Source: Lachnospiraceae bacterium (GTDB lineage Bacteria; Bacillota; Clostridia; Lachnospirales; Lachnospiraceae). Taken from it: a stretch of DNA of 59,110 bases. Position 1 is the stretch's first letter; each line of letters opens with the position of its first letter. A program made the translations under genes and the position numbers. Below are positions 50,932 through 59,110 of this stretch, one piece after another. The DNA lies in NCBI GenBank assembly GCA_009774625.1, contig VSOB01000010.1, positions 1-59,110 on the forward strand. Direction: 5' to 3'. A model generated the notes under the pieces. The model saw only the letters and a list, made by a program, of their open reading frames with translations. It made no database searches and was not told where the DNA came from.

Positions 50932-51144
50932 ATGTTGAAAAAAATTGTGATTGATTTCATAAAAATGTATCAAAAATATCTGTCTCCTTTAAAAACAGTA
51001 AAATGTCCTTATTATCCCTGCTGTTCTCAGTATGGAATCGAGGCATTTGAAAAGTATGGGGTATGGAAGGGCGGGATGTTAACTGCCTGGAGGATACTTC
51101 GGTGTAATCCGTTTTCAAAGGGTGGATATGATCCTGTTCCCTGA
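50932..51144 (+). CDS. yidD: Membrane protein insertion efficiency factor YidD
   Basis: A 70-residue basic, membrane-associated protein that supports YidC-dependent insertion. The conserved cysteine/proline core, CPYYPCCSQYGIEAFEKYG and RILRCNPFSKGGYDPVP, is complete. Starts are uncertain: a GTG at 50914, this ATG, and the following TTG (LKKIVIDF) are all in frame; the ATG is chosen because it gives a normal length. It overlaps no neighbour and lies 36 bp after rnpA. Confidence 0.92.
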   Translation: MLKKIVIDFIKMYQKYLSPLKTVKCPYYPCCSQYGIEAFEKYGVWKGGMLTAWRILRCNPFSKGGYDPVP

Positions 51145-51188
51145 TTTTCAGTCAGACAGGGAAGGAACGATTGAAGGAGGAAAAAAAA

Positions 51189-52481
51189 TTGCCGGGTGGT
51201 ATATTATTGACACAGCAGTCGGGATTTTTGCGTCCGATTGCGATTATATTGGGATATCTGATGGACGGAATCTTTATTCTGCTGGACAAGATGGGGATTC
51301 CCAATATAGGTCTGTCTATTATTTTATTTACAATCGTAATTTATGGGTGTATGACGCCGCTGACCATAAAGCAGCAAAAATTTTCCAAGCTGTCTGCCAA
51401 GATGAATCCTGAACTGCAGGAGATACAGAAAAAGTATAAAAATAAAAAAGACAATGAATCCATGATGGCCATGAATGAGGAGACGAAGGCAATTTATGAT
51501 AAATACGGCGTGTCTCCTACGGGAAGCTGTCTGCAGCTTTTGATTCAGATGCCGATTTTGTTTGCATTGTATCGGGTCATCAATTCCATGCCGGCTTATG
51601 TACAGCAGATTCGGGAATCCTTTTTTCCTCTTGTGGACAAGCTGATCGCACAAAATGGCAGTGCCGAACTGCTGCAGAGCTTTACCAATGCCAATATTTA
51701 TGCCAAGCAGTTTACCAATGAGGCTTTTTTAAACGGGACGACTTCTTATGTTCAAAATACGTATATTGATTGTCTGAACCGGGCTTCCACTGCGGAATGG
51801 CAGAGTATCATAGATCGTTTTCCTTCTCTGACCGCGGATGTGACCAACACAGTTGAGAAATTAAATGAATACAACAGCTTTCTTGGTTTGAATATTGCCA
51901 ATTCCCCTTCTTATATGCTGCGGGATGCAATTTCTACGGGAACTTATGTGATGGTAGTCGCGGCGCTGATGATTCCTTTTCTGGCCGCCTTTACTCAGTG
52001 GCTGAATGTAAAGCTGATGCCTCAGCCGGAAACAAAGGGAAATAACGGTCAGCCGGATACTATGGCTGCTTCCATGAAAACAATGAATATGATGATGCCG
52101 ATTATGTCTGCAATATTCTGCTTCACACTTCCTGCCGGTATGGGTGTGTATTGGGTGGCCGGCGCTGTAGTCAGAAGCATCCAGCAGATTTTAATCAACA
52201 AGCACATAGATAAAATTGATATGGATGAAGTCATTCAGAAAAATCTTGAAAAAAGAGAAAAGAAGCTGGAAAAAATGGGTGTATCCGGTAAACAGATCAA
52301 TGACAATGCTTCCATCAATACCAGAAGAATGAATTCTTCCAGATCCAAATATACGGAAGAGGAAAAAGAAGAGAAGCTGAGACAGGCCAGAGAATATTAT
52401 GAGGCACATAAGGAACCCGGCAGTATAGCGGCAAAAGCAAATATGGTAAGGGAGTACAACGAGAAAAACAACAGAAATTAA
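51189..52481 (+). CDS. yidC: Membrane protein insertase YidC/OxaI family
   Basis: Polytopic insertase that places proteins into the cytoplasmic membrane, alone or with Sec. The 430-residue protein has the YidC core: the LSIILFTIVIYGCMTPLTIKQQKFSKLSAKMNPELQEIQKKY segment, PTGSCLQLLIQMPILFALYRVI and a late TMNMMMPIMSAIFCFTLPAGMGVYWV region. A basic C-terminal tail (from LEKREKKLEKMG) would contact the ribosome. The start is a TTG 8 bp after AAGGAGG; an earlier TTG overlaps that site. A large extracellular loop between the first core segments includes residues 125-220. Confidence 0.94.
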   Translation: MPGGILLTQQSGFLRPIAIILGYLMDGIFILLDKMGIPNIGLSIILFTIVIYGCMTPLTIKQQKFSKLSAKMNPELQEIQKKYKNKKDNESMMAMNEETKAIYDKYGVSPTGSCLQLLIQMPILFALYRVINSMPAYVQQIRESFFPLVDKLIAQNGSAELLQSFTNANIYAKQFTNEAFLNGTTSYVQNTYIDCLNRASTAEWQSIIDRFPSLTADVTNTVEKLNEYNSFLGLNIANSPSYMLRDAISTGTYVMVVAALMIPFLAAFTQWLNVKLMPQPETKGNNGQPDTMAASMKTMNMMMPIMSAIFCFTLPAGMGVYWVAGAVVRSIQQILINKHIDKIDMDEVIQKNLEKREKKLEKMGVSGKQINDNASINTRRMNSSRSKYTEEEKEEKLRQAREYYEAHKEPGSIAAKANMVREYNEKNNRN

Positions 52482-52496
52482 GAGGAGGTAATCGGG

Positions 52497-53120
52497 ATGG
52501 AATTTATTGAAATTACTGCAAAGACAGTTGATGACGCAATTACGGAAGCCTGCCGGAAATTATCCGTTACAAGTGATAAACTGGAATATGATGTCATAGA
52601 TGAAGGCTCTGCAGGATTTCTGGGAATCGGCTCCAGATCAGCAGTCATCAAAGCAAAAGTAAAATCCTCCGTTCAGGATATTGCCAGATCATTTTTAAAT
52701 GATGTCTTTGAGGCTATGAATTTGACGGTTGTGATAGAGATCAAATATGATGAATTGGATCATTTTATGGAAATTGATCTGCAGGGGGATGAAATGGGTG
52801 TCCTGATCGGAAAAAGAGGACAGACATTGGATTCTTTACAGTATTTGACTTCTCTTGTTGTAAATAAAGAAGTGGAAAATTATATCCGGGTTAAGGTAGA
52901 TACGGAAAATTACAGAAAAAGAAGAAAAGATACATTGGAAAATCTGGCAAAAAATATTGCCTTTAAGGTAAAAAGAACAAAACGTCCGGTTTCTCTGGAA
53001 CCGATGAATCCTTATGAAAGAAGGATTATCCATTCTGCACTCCAGAATGACAGATATGTAATGACACACAGCGAAGGGGATGAGCCTTTCAGAAGAGTGG
53101 TTGTAACACTGAAAAAATAA
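52497..53120 (+). CDS. jag: RNA-binding protein Jag/KhpB (Jag-N, KH, R3H)
   Basis: A 207-residue cytosolic RNA-binding protein: a Jag-N domain (1-50, IEITAKTVDDAITEACRKL and DEGSAGFLGIGSRSA), a KH domain with GVLIGKRGQTLDSLQYL (GXXG loop GKRG), and an R3H domain with NPYERRIIHSAL. In Streptococcus and others KhpB affects cell-wall synthesis and mRNA fate. The ATG follows AGAGGAGG. It lies 15 bp after yidC, the standard neighbour. Confidence 0.95.
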   Translation: MEFIEITAKTVDDAITEACRKLSVTSDKLEYDVIDEGSAGFLGIGSRSAVIKAKVKSSVQDIARSFLNDVFEAMNLTVVIEIKYDELDHFMEIDLQGDEMGVLIGKRGQTLDSLQYLTSLVVNKEVENYIRVKVDTENYRKRRKDTLENLAKNIAFKVKRTKRPVSLEPMNPYERRIIHSALQNDRYVMTHSEGDEPFRRVVVTLKK

Positions 53121-53147
53121 GTGTCTTATAGATATGCGAAAGGACAG

Positions 53148-53168
53148 GCCCGGTTATCATAACCGGGC
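53148..53168 (+). terminator. Palindromic hairpin after jag
   Basis: GCCCGGTTAT and ATAACCGGGC form a perfect 10-bp dyad about one base, followed by the weak T-rich GTTCTCATT. It lies 27 bp after the jag stop and directly ahead of the second 43-nt element. Confidence 0.65.
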
Positions 53169-53174
53169 GTTCTC

Positions 53175-53217
53175 ATTCATGACAATAGAAAGTGCGCGCA
53201 GTGTGCTTCCTATTGTT
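53175..53217 (+). repeat. 43-nt structured element, copy 2
   Basis: It aligns without gaps to copy 1 at 37288-37330 (32 of 43 bases). CAATAG pairs with CTATTG, and the G-C pair of copy 1 is A-T here, a compensatory change. It lies between a hairpin and the mnmE ribosome-binding site (CGGAG) and reads in frame into mnmE as a peptide with SVLPIV. Confidence 0.6.
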
Positions 53218-53229
53218 CGGAGATTTATT

Positions 53230-54618
53230 ATGTATAAAGAAACGATAGCGGCAGTTGCCACCGCACTGGCTCAGTCAGGAATCAGTATCATCAGAATCAG
53301 CGGAGATCAGGCGGTTGCTGTGGCGGACAGGATTTTTGGAACAAAGAATAAAAGGCGTATATTGGAACATGCAGAGAGTCAGAACATTCATTATGGGTTG
53401 ATTTATGATGGAGAAGAACCTGTGGATGAAGTGATGGTTTCTGTTATGAAGGCGCCCAGAAGCTATACGGCAGAAGATACAGTGGAAATCAATTGTCATG
53501 GAGGAATATTGGTAACAAACCGTATTTTGGAAATTGTACTTTCACATGGAGCAAGACTTGCAGAACCGGGAGAATTTACCAAACGTGCTTTTTTAAATGG
53601 AAGAATTGATTTGTCCAAAGCGGAAGCTGTTATGGATGTGATTCAATCTGACAATGAATTGGCATTGAAATCCTCTTTCCATCAACTGAAAGGTGCTGTT
53701 TTTTCCAGGGTGAAAGAGCTTCGGGAAAAGATTTTATATGAAATTGCTTTTATTGAATCTGCTCTTGATGATCCGGAGCATATCAGTATGGAAGGATATG
53801 AAGAAAAGCTGGCTCTGATTTTGGAAGAGATTTCCGGCGAATTAAAGAAGCTGCTGGATTCTGCAGGTGACGGGCGTATGATAAAGGAAGGTATCGGGAC
53901 AGTGATACTTGGAAAACCCAATGCAGGGAAATCTTCTTTATTGAATGTATTATCAGGAGAAGAAAGGGCGATTGTTACAGACATCGCAGGGACTACCAGG
54001 GATATTCTGGAAGAATCCATCCGATTGCAGCATCTTTGTCTGCGGGTAAAAGATACGGCCGGTATTCGTTTTACGGAAGATACTGTGGAAAAAATAGGTG
54101 TGGAACGGGCAATTCAGTCTGCAAAAGAAGCGGATTTGATTTTATATGTTGTGGATGCTTCGGTGCCATTGGATGAGAATGATTTTCATATTTTATCATT
54201 TATTCAGGAGAAGCCCTGTGTGGTGTTGCTGAATAAGACAGATTTGCCCAGTGTGGTGACGGAATCTGTTTTGAAAGATAAACTGCGGGATCATCGTCTT
54301 TGTCTTGTGATTAAAGTTTCTTTGAAAGAGAAAAAAGGAATGGAAGATCTGGAGAAAGCCATTCAGAAGTTATTTTTTCACGGGGAGATTTCTTTTGAAA
54401 ATGAAGTGTATATTACCAATATCAGACAAAAAGAAGCTCTGCAGGAGGCTTATGACAGTGTCCATATGGTAAAAGAAAGTGTAAGGCTTGCAATGCCGGA
54501 GGATTTTTATACCATTGATTTGATGAATGCCTATGCCTGTCTGGGAAAGATTATTGGTGAAGAAGTGGGAGATGATTTGGTCAATGAAATTTTTTCCCGG
54601 TTTTGTATGGGAAAATAA
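53230..54618 (+). CDS. mnmE: tRNA modification GTPase MnmE
   Basis: GTPase that, with MnmG, installs the 5-carboxymethylaminomethyl (or related) group on U34 of certain tRNAs. The 462-residue protein has the N-terminal folate domain, the G domain with P-loop GKPNAGKSSLLN, TTRD, DTAGIR and NKTD, and ends with the catalytic C-x-G-K motif FCMGK. The ATG (MYKETIAAV) after CGGAG is chosen; the open frame upstream runs through a repeat and is not coding. It lies 23 bp before mnmG. Confidence 0.96.
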   Translation: MYKETIAAVATALAQSGISIIRISGDQAVAVADRIFGTKNKRRILEHAESQNIHYGLIYDGEEPVDEVMVSVMKAPRSYTAEDTVEINCHGGILVTNRILEIVLSHGARLAEPGEFTKRAFLNGRIDLSKAEAVMDVIQSDNELALKSSFHQLKGAVFSRVKELREKILYEIAFIESALDDPEHISMEGYEEKLALILEEISGELKKLLDSAGDGRMIKEGIGTVILGKPNAGKSSLLNVLSGEERAIVTDIAGTTRDILEESIRLQHLCLRVKDTAGIRFTEDTVEKIGVERAIQSAKEADLILYVVDASVPLDENDFHILSFIQEKPCVVLLNKTDLPSVVTESVLKDKLRDHRLCLVIKVSLKEKKGMEDLEKAIQKLFFHGEISFENEVYITNIRQKEALQEAYDSVHMVKESVRLAMPEDFYTIDLMNAYACLGKIIGEEVGDDLVNEIFSRFCMGK

Positions 54619-54641
54619 CAGGTGTAAAAGGAGTGGAGGAT

Positions 54642-56549
54642 ATGCCTGAAATCAGGGAACAATCAGATGTATGTGTGGTAGGTGCGGGACATGCAGGATG
54701 TGAGGCTGCGCTTGCGTGTGCCAGACTGGGTCTGGAAACGGTACTTTTTACAGTCAGTGTGGACAGCATTGCCCTTATGCCCTGCAATCCCAACATTGGC
54801 GGATCATCCAAAGGACATTTGGTGAGAGAATTGGATGCATTGGGTGGAGAAATGGGAAAAGTGATCGATCAGACCTTTATACAATCCAAGATGCTGAATC
54901 AATCCAAAGGACCTGCGGTGCATTCTTTGAGAGCTCAGGCTGATAAAGCTGATTATACCAGGAAAATGCGTCAGGTAATTGAAAATCAGGAACATTTGAC
55001 AGTGAAACAGGCCGAGGTTTGTGAACTTCTGGCCGAAGATAATAAAGATGAAAATACCATTGCGGAGAAAAGGATAACAGGACTTAAGATTGCCACCGGT
55101 ATCGTGTATGAATGTAAAGCTGTGATTCTCTGTACCGGCACTTATCTGAATGCCAGATGTCTTTGTGGGGAGTCTATTACTTATACAGGTCCTAACGGAC
55201 TGCAGGCAGCCACACATTTAACGGATTCTCTTAAAAATCTGGGAATAGAGATGCGTCGTTTTAAAACAGGGACACCGGCCAGAATGGATGGCCGTTCTCT
55301 GGACTATGATAAAATGGAACTACAAAGAGGGGATGAACGGATTGTACCTTTTTCATTTTCCACCGATCCGGAAGAGATACAGATCGAACAGGTTCCCTGT
55401 TATCTGACTTATACCAATGAAGAGACTCATAAAATAATCAGAGAAAATCTGGATCGTTCTCCTATTTATGCAGGTGTGATAGAGGGTACCGGTCCCAGAT
55501 ATTGTCCTTCCATAGAAGATAAAGTAGTTAAATTTGCAGATAAAAGCAGACATCAGGTATTTATTGAACCGGAAGGTTTGCATACCAATGAGATGTATGT
55601 GGGAGGAATGTCCTCTTCTCTTCCTGAGGATGTGCAGATTGCCATGTATCGTACTGTACCGGGACTGGAACATTGCAGGATCGTCAGAAATGCCTATGCC
55701 ATAGAGTATGACTGTATCAATTCCATACAGTTAAAGTCCTCTCTGGAATTTAAGAAAATAAAAGGTCTGTTCAGCGGCGGTCAGTTAAATGGCAGCAGCG
55801 GATATGAAGAGGCAGCGGCTCAGGGATTGATCGCCGGTATCAATGCAGCTATGGAGATCATGGGCAAAGAGCCGCTTATTATGGACCGGTCGGAAAGTTA
55901 TATCGGTGTGCTCATTGATGATCTGGTAACAAAGGAAACTTTTGAGCCTTATCGCATGATGACTTCCAGAGCGGAATATCGCCTGTTGCTTCGTCAGGAT
56001 AATGCAGATTTACGGCTGAGGAAAAAAGGATATGAGGCAGGGCTTGTTTCAGAGAAAGAATACAGGTATGTCTGTGAAAAGGAAAAAGCCATCCAAAGTG
56101 AAATCCAACGATTGAAAAAAACTATGGTGGGGGCCTGTAAGGAGCATCAGGAATTTCTGGAAAAGCATGGTAGTGCGAAATTGAGAACAGGTACCAGCCT
56201 GGCGGAACTTATGTGCAGGCCTGAATTGTCATATGATCTGTTAAAGGAAATAGATCCGGACAGAGAAGCGCTTCCGTCTGATGCCATCGAGCAGGTTGAA
56301 ATTGAAATCAAATATGAAGGATATATTGCCAGACAACATCGTCAGGTGGAACAGCATAAAAAAATGGAATATAAGAAGATTCCAGAACAGTTAGATTATG
56401 ATGAGATAAAAAGTCTGAGAATGGAAGCAAGACAGAAATTGAAAATCTACAGACCTGTTTCTGTAGGACAGGCATCCAGAATATCAGGTGTTTCCCCTGC
56501 AGATATTTCGGTATTGCTGGTCTATTTGGAACAGGAAAAGAGAGTATAG
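54642..56549 (+). CDS. mnmG: tRNA modification FAD enzyme MnmG (GidA)
   Basis: FAD-dependent partner of MnmE, 635 residues. The N-terminal dinucleotide site is VCVVGAGHAGCEAALACARLG, followed by NIGGSSKGHLVREIDALGG-like CNPNIGGSSKGHL and ILCTGTYLNA; the MnmE-binding C-terminal helical domain is present. The ATG after GGAGTGGAGG gives MPEIREQSD. The order mnmE-mnmG-rsmG is conserved; this gene ends 1 bp before the rsmG start. Confidence 0.96.
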   Translation: MPEIREQSDVCVVGAGHAGCEAALACARLGLETVLFTVSVDSIALMPCNPNIGGSSKGHLVRELDALGGEMGKVIDQTFIQSKMLNQSKGPAVHSLRAQADKADYTRKMRQVIENQEHLTVKQAEVCELLAEDNKDENTIAEKRITGLKIATGIVYECKAVILCTGTYLNARCLCGESITYTGPNGLQAATHLTDSLKNLGIEMRRFKTGTPARMDGRSLDYDKMELQRGDERIVPFSFSTDPEEIQIEQVPCYLTYTNEETHKIIRENLDRSPIYAGVIEGTGPRYCPSIEDKVVKFADKSRHQVFIEPEGLHTNEMYVGGMSSSLPEDVQIAMYRTVPGLEHCRIVRNAYAIEYDCINSIQLKSSLEFKKIKGLFSGGQLNGSSGYEEAAAQGLIAGINAAMEIMGKEPLIMDRSESYIGVLIDDLVTKETFEPYRMMTSRAEYRLLLRQDNADLRLRKKGYEAGLVSEKEYRYVCEKEKAIQSEIQRLKKTMVGACKEHQEFLEKHGSAKLRTGTSLAELMCRPELSYDLLKEIDPDREALPSDAIEQVEIEIKYEGYIARQHRQVEQHKKMEYKKIPEQLDYDEIKSLRMEARQKLKIYRPVSVGQASRISGVSPADISVLLVYLEQEKRV

Positions 56550-56550
56550 T

Positions 56551-57294
56551 ATGAAAACAATAAAAGAATTATCAGACCAATATGATATCACATTGCTGCA
56601 GGAGTGTTTTGAACAGTATTCCGTAAAGCTGAATGAAAAACAGATCAGTCAGTTTTTGAAGTATTATGAGCTTTTACTGGAATGGAATTCTTTTATGAAT
56701 CTGACAGGTATTACGGAATATCAGGATGTAGTCAGAAAACATTTTACTGACAGTGTTTCTCTTGCTGCATATATGGATCTGTCAGGTGTCAATACCCTGA
56801 TTGATGTAGGTACTGGCGCAGGATTTCCTGGTATTCCTTTGAAAATTATATTTCCTCATCTGCGGGTGACACTTCTGGATTCTCTATATAAAAGGATCCG
56901 TTTTCTGGATGAAGTAATACGGGAGCTGGAACTTACGGGAATAGAAACCATACATGGTAGAGCTGAGGACTTTGCCCGGCCAGGCACACTGAGGGAATCC
57001 TTTGATGTCTGTGTGTCCAGGGCAGTGGCGAATCTGTCTGTACTCTGCGAATATTGTGTTCCATTTATTAAGATTGGCGGTATTTTTGCTGCTTATAAAT
57101 CAGAAAAAAGTTCTGAAGAATTATTATGTGCAAAAAGAGCAGTAAACGTTCTGGGAGGTGTGGTCAAAGAAAAGGCTGATTTTATACTGCCTGATTCTGA
57201 TTTTCACAGGACTATTATCCTGATTCATAAGAATCAGAAAACACCCAAAGCGTATCCGAGAAAGGCCGGACTTCCGGCTAAGGAACCTTTGTAA
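56551..57294 (+). CDS. rsmG: 16S rRNA m7G527 methyltransferase RsmG (GidB)
   Basis: SAM-dependent methyltransferase that modifies G527 of 16S rRNA; loss causes low-level streptomycin resistance in other species. The 247-residue protein has the Rossmann motif LIDVGTGAGFPGIPLKI, the VTLLDSLYKRIRFL motif II and VCVSRAVANLSVL, all typical. The ATG begins right after the mnmG stop. No parAB/noc genes follow, unlike many Firmicutes; a bidirectional terminator ends the unit. Confidence 0.95.
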   Translation: MKTIKELSDQYDITLLQECFEQYSVKLNEKQISQFLKYYELLLEWNSFMNLTGITEYQDVVRKHFTDSVSLAAYMDLSGVNTLIDVGTGAGFPGIPLKIIFPHLRVTLLDSLYKRIRFLDEVIRELELTGIETIHGRAEDFARPGTLRESFDVCVSRAVANLSVLCEYCVPFIKIGGIFAAYKSEKSSEELLCAKRAVNVLGGVVKEKADFILPDSDFHRTIILIHKNQKTPKAYPRKAGLPAKEPL

Positions 57295-57354
57295 AAATAA
57301 ATGAGTAATCACTATTCCGGCTGTCAGAAACATCAACAGTAACAGCAGAAACAG

Positions 57355-57397
57355 AAAAAGACCTGTATCTTCCATCCGGGATCATACAGGTCTTTTT
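57355..57397. terminator. Bidirectional terminator between rsmG and the alpha/beta hydrolase gene
   Basis: GACCTGTAT pairs with ATACAGGTC and is flanked by AAAAA and TTTTT, so it works in both directions for the two convergent genes. Confidence 0.9.
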
Positions 57398-57401
57398 ACT
57401 T

Positions 57402-58346
57402 TTACAGAAAGATTTCCAATTGATTCAGAAACATTTGCGGAAGCTCCAGATGAGGATATTGTCTGGTGTTTGAAATAAATGCAACTTCAATGGAAGAGTT
57501 GTAATTCAGATAATTTTTTACAATCAATCGGTTGTCCTGCTTGCTACTTCCTGCTATGATAAAGATACTGTGATTAATTTCTTTCAGGGCATGGAGGATA
57601 TTGAAATTAAGATATCTTCCAATGTAGCTGGAAAAAGAATACTTTGAAGTATAGTCATTTTTATGGCTGGATTCCACATAAGCAAGCAAATCCGATTTTT
57701 CCAGTTCGGAACAGTCCGTAAAATAGTGATTATGGAACAGATGAAGGAAAGCAGTCCGGGAAGTAACCAGATTGTAAAGAAACGTTCCAATGATTGGTAA
57801 ATCAATCAATAATTTGAGTGTCCTTGTTTTCCTTGACGGAATCAAATTAAATTGGTACAGACTTTGGGGATTGATCAATACCAGTCTGTTAAACACTTCC
57901 GGATTATTATGACAGGTCATAACGACCAGCGAGGAAGAATCTCCTGTGGCTATGACATCGGTTTTTCTTCCGATCACTGTTTTCACAAAATCGGTAAGAA
58001 GCTGCACATAGAGAAAGCTGGTGTATGTCATATTAGGTTTGTCTGATAATCCGTATCCAAGCAAGTCTATGGCATAGACTTCATATTGCCTGGATAAGGG
58101 ATCCATAATCTTGTGAAACTCATAGTGGGAGCTGCCTGCTGTTAAATCGTGGAGCAGAAGAATAGGAGTCCCTTTTCCTTTTTTTATATAATGGATTTTA
58201 CCGAAACGCCATTCATATTCATTATTTTCTGTTAAATTTAATATATTATTTTTATTAGCGATTGTATATTGGATTCGATTGAATATATGAATGGCAGTAA
58301 CAGAAGTGGCTGCCATTGTAGAAAATATTTTAATTTTTTTATTCAT
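57402..58346 (-). CDS. Alpha/beta hydrolase with N-terminal hydrophobic segment
   Basis: A 314-residue alpha/beta-hydrolase-fold protein. The N-terminal 20 residues are basic then hydrophobic (KKIKIFSTMAATSVTAIHIF), probably a signal or anchor. The fold motifs are HDLTAGSSHYEF (oxyanion region), YAIDLLGYGLSDKP, nucleophile elbow IATGDSSSLVV, acid in GSSKQDNRLI and His in RQYPHLELP, in the order expected for an esterase- or lipase-like enzyme. The substrate cannot be told. A second ATG 4 codons into the frame, 6 bp after GAGG, is used. It is divergent from the histidine kinase. Confidence 0.85.
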   Translation of the reverse strand: MNKKIKIFSTMAATSVTAIHIFNRIQYTIANKNNILNLTENNEYEWRFGKIHYIKKGKGTPILLLHDLTAGSSHYEFHKIMDPLSRQYEVYAIDLLGYGLSDKPNMTYTSFLYVQLLTDFVKTVIGRKTDVIATGDSSSLVVMTCHNNPEVFNRLVLINPQSLYQFNLIPSRKTRTLKLLIDLPIIGTFLYNLVTSRTAFLHLFHNHYFTDCSELEKSDLLAYVESSHKNDYTSKYSFSSYIGRYLNFNILHALKEINHSIFIIAGSSKQDNRLIVKNYLNYNSSIEVAFISNTRQYPHLELPQMFLNQLEIFL

Positions 58347-58376
58347 AAATAACCTCATAGACTATGCTTTGATTTT

Positions 58377-58405
58377 ATTATAAAGGAAAACAGACTAGTA
58401 TACAA
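58377..58405 (-). promoter_or_regulatory. Sigma-A promoter for the alpha/beta hydrolase gene
   Basis: On the minus strand TTGTAT (58405-58400) and perfect TATAAT (58382-58377) are 17 bp apart, 30 bp ahead of the start codon. Confidence 0.65.
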
Positions 58406-58436
58406 GAAAGTTTTATGTGAGAGGAGCAGAATCAAA

Positions 58437-59096
58437 ATGGAAAGTAATAAAAATGAACTGGTGTTTGTGATTCAGGAGTTAGAGAGAAAAAGAATAGCAA
58501 GAGATTTGCATGATACATCACTTCAGAATTTGGCTCATCTGACACATAAATTGGAGCTGGCATCCAAATACATGGATCAGGATATCATTAAGGCAAAATT
58601 GGAGATTGCTACGATCCGTAAGAGTCTCAATGACATCATAGAAGAGATCAGAATGGTTATTTATGATCTGCGTCCAATGGTATTTGATGATCTGGGTTTG
58701 AAACATACTATTATCAGATTATTAGATCAGGTAAATGAGAATACAGGATTGATTGTAGCATATGATATAGATGATATTGATATCGGGGATGAAACAATTG
58801 CTCTCGGCATTTTCCGTATTCTGGAAGAGTGTATTGTTAATGTGTGTAAACATGCAAAGGCATCCAATATGAATGTGATGTTGAAAGTTTGTTATCCTTC
58901 TATTGAATTAAGAGTTGAAGATGATGGAATCGGATTTGATATGGAAGAAGTTAAGAAAAAAGAGCGGCATTTTGGCTTATATATTATAAAAGAAAGAGTG
59001 GAGGTACTTTCCGGAAAAATAAATATTTTGTCTGATACAAATTCCGGTACAAAAATTGACATTTTTATTCCAAAAGTACTAACAAACAAAGAATAG
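58437..59096 (+). CDS. Soluble histidine kinase (HisKA_3/HATPase, NarL-type partner)
   Basis: A 219-residue kinase lacking any membrane segment or sensor domain. The HisKA_3 dimerisation helix carries H25 in ERKRIARDLHDTSLQNL, and MVIYDLRPMVFDDLGL is the second helix. The HATPase core has ILEECIVNVCKHAKA (N box), VEDDGIGFDM (G1) and HFGLYIIKERVEVLSGKI (G2). It resembles DegS/LiaS cores. The ATG follows GAGGAGCAG. Its response regulator would lie past the right edge. Signal input probably comes from another protein. Confidence 0.9.
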   Translation: MESNKNELVFVIQELERKRIARDLHDTSLQNLAHLTHKLELASKYMDQDIIKAKLEIATIRKSLNDIIEEIRMVIYDLRPMVFDDLGLKHTIIRLLDQVNENTGLIVAYDIDDIDIGDETIALGIFRILEECIVNVCKHAKASNMNVMLKVCYPSIELRVEDDGIGFDMEEVKKKERHFGLYIIKERVEVLSGKINILSDTNSGTKIDIFIPKVLTNKE

Positions 59097-59110
59097 ATAT
59101 GATATAATAA

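Overview
The window looks like the replication-origin region of a Lachnospiraceae-type (Clostridia, monoderm Firmicutes) chromosome. The evidence is the classical order dnaA-dnaN-S4 protein-recF-gyrB-gyrA on one side and rpmH-rnpA-yidD-yidC-jag-mnmE-mnmG-rsmG on the other. Around it are purine-rich Shine-Dalgarno sites, frequent TTG starts, BofA and DUF2508 proteins, a Tad/Flp pilus locus without an outer-membrane secretin, and a DUF6240-flagellin-FliS cluster typical of gut Lachnospiraceae. I see no insertion sequence, prophage, CRISPR array or rRNA operon. The probable oriC lies between dnaA and rpmH (about 50.04-50.34 kb), with several DnaA boxes. Genes left of it run almost all on the minus strand and genes right of it on the plus strand, so both arms are transcribed away from the origin.

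Layout. 0.1-7.0 kb: a minus-strand uronate/2-keto-3-deoxy-sugar operon (tctC-tctB-tctA, kdgK, a KDPG aldolase, kduI, and a second KDPG aldolase fused to a VOC domain). Its consensus promoter carries three 17-bp dyads spaced exactly 20 bp apart. 7.3-10.4 kb: a 2-hydroxyacid dehydrogenase, glucose-6-phosphate isomerase and an uncharacterised membrane protein. 10.6-12.0 kb: a plus-strand TSCPD protein and a MurG-family glycosyltransferase. 12.1-23.3 kb: a long minus-strand Tad/Flp pilus operon with two prepilin peptidases, a CpaE-like protein without a P-loop lysine, TadA, TadB, TadC with an extra Ig-like region, Flp, DUF5702, two TadE-like proteins, an FHA protein, a flavodoxin/SCP2-like protein and a HIT protein. 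23.4-24.2 kb: BofA and DUF2508, divergent. 24.1-29.0 kb: FliS, flagellin and a large DUF6240/FliK-like protein. 29.1-34.3 kb: glgB preceded by a 1099-residue TPR/low-complexity/degenerate AAA+ protein. 34.4-36.0 kb: rsmA and a TatD nuclease. 36.2-38.3 kb (plus): tRNA-Lys, a SIMPL protein and an unknown protein. 38.4-41.5 kb: HAD phosphatase, tyrS, a CPA2 antiporter. 41.5-57.3 kb: the origin region. 57.4-59.1 kb: an alpha/beta hydrolase and a soluble histidine kinase.

How the genes work together. The left operon would import an acidic sugar derivative and channel it through KduI, KdgK and KDPG aldolase to pyruvate and glyceraldehyde-3-phosphate; the KduD reductase step is not in the window. 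The Tad operon encodes a complete Gram-positive Flp fibre machine and may be controlled through phospho-peptide recognition by its FHA protein. The origin genes initiate replication, supply gyrase and the clamp, and modify tRNA and rRNA. The points most worth following up are the triple-operator promoter, the duplicated Cys/His module on the TadE-like protein, the degenerate nucleotide-binding proteins in the Tad and glgB loci, and a 43-nt structured element present twice, 16 kb apart. All functional calls come from reading motifs and context; no database search was run.
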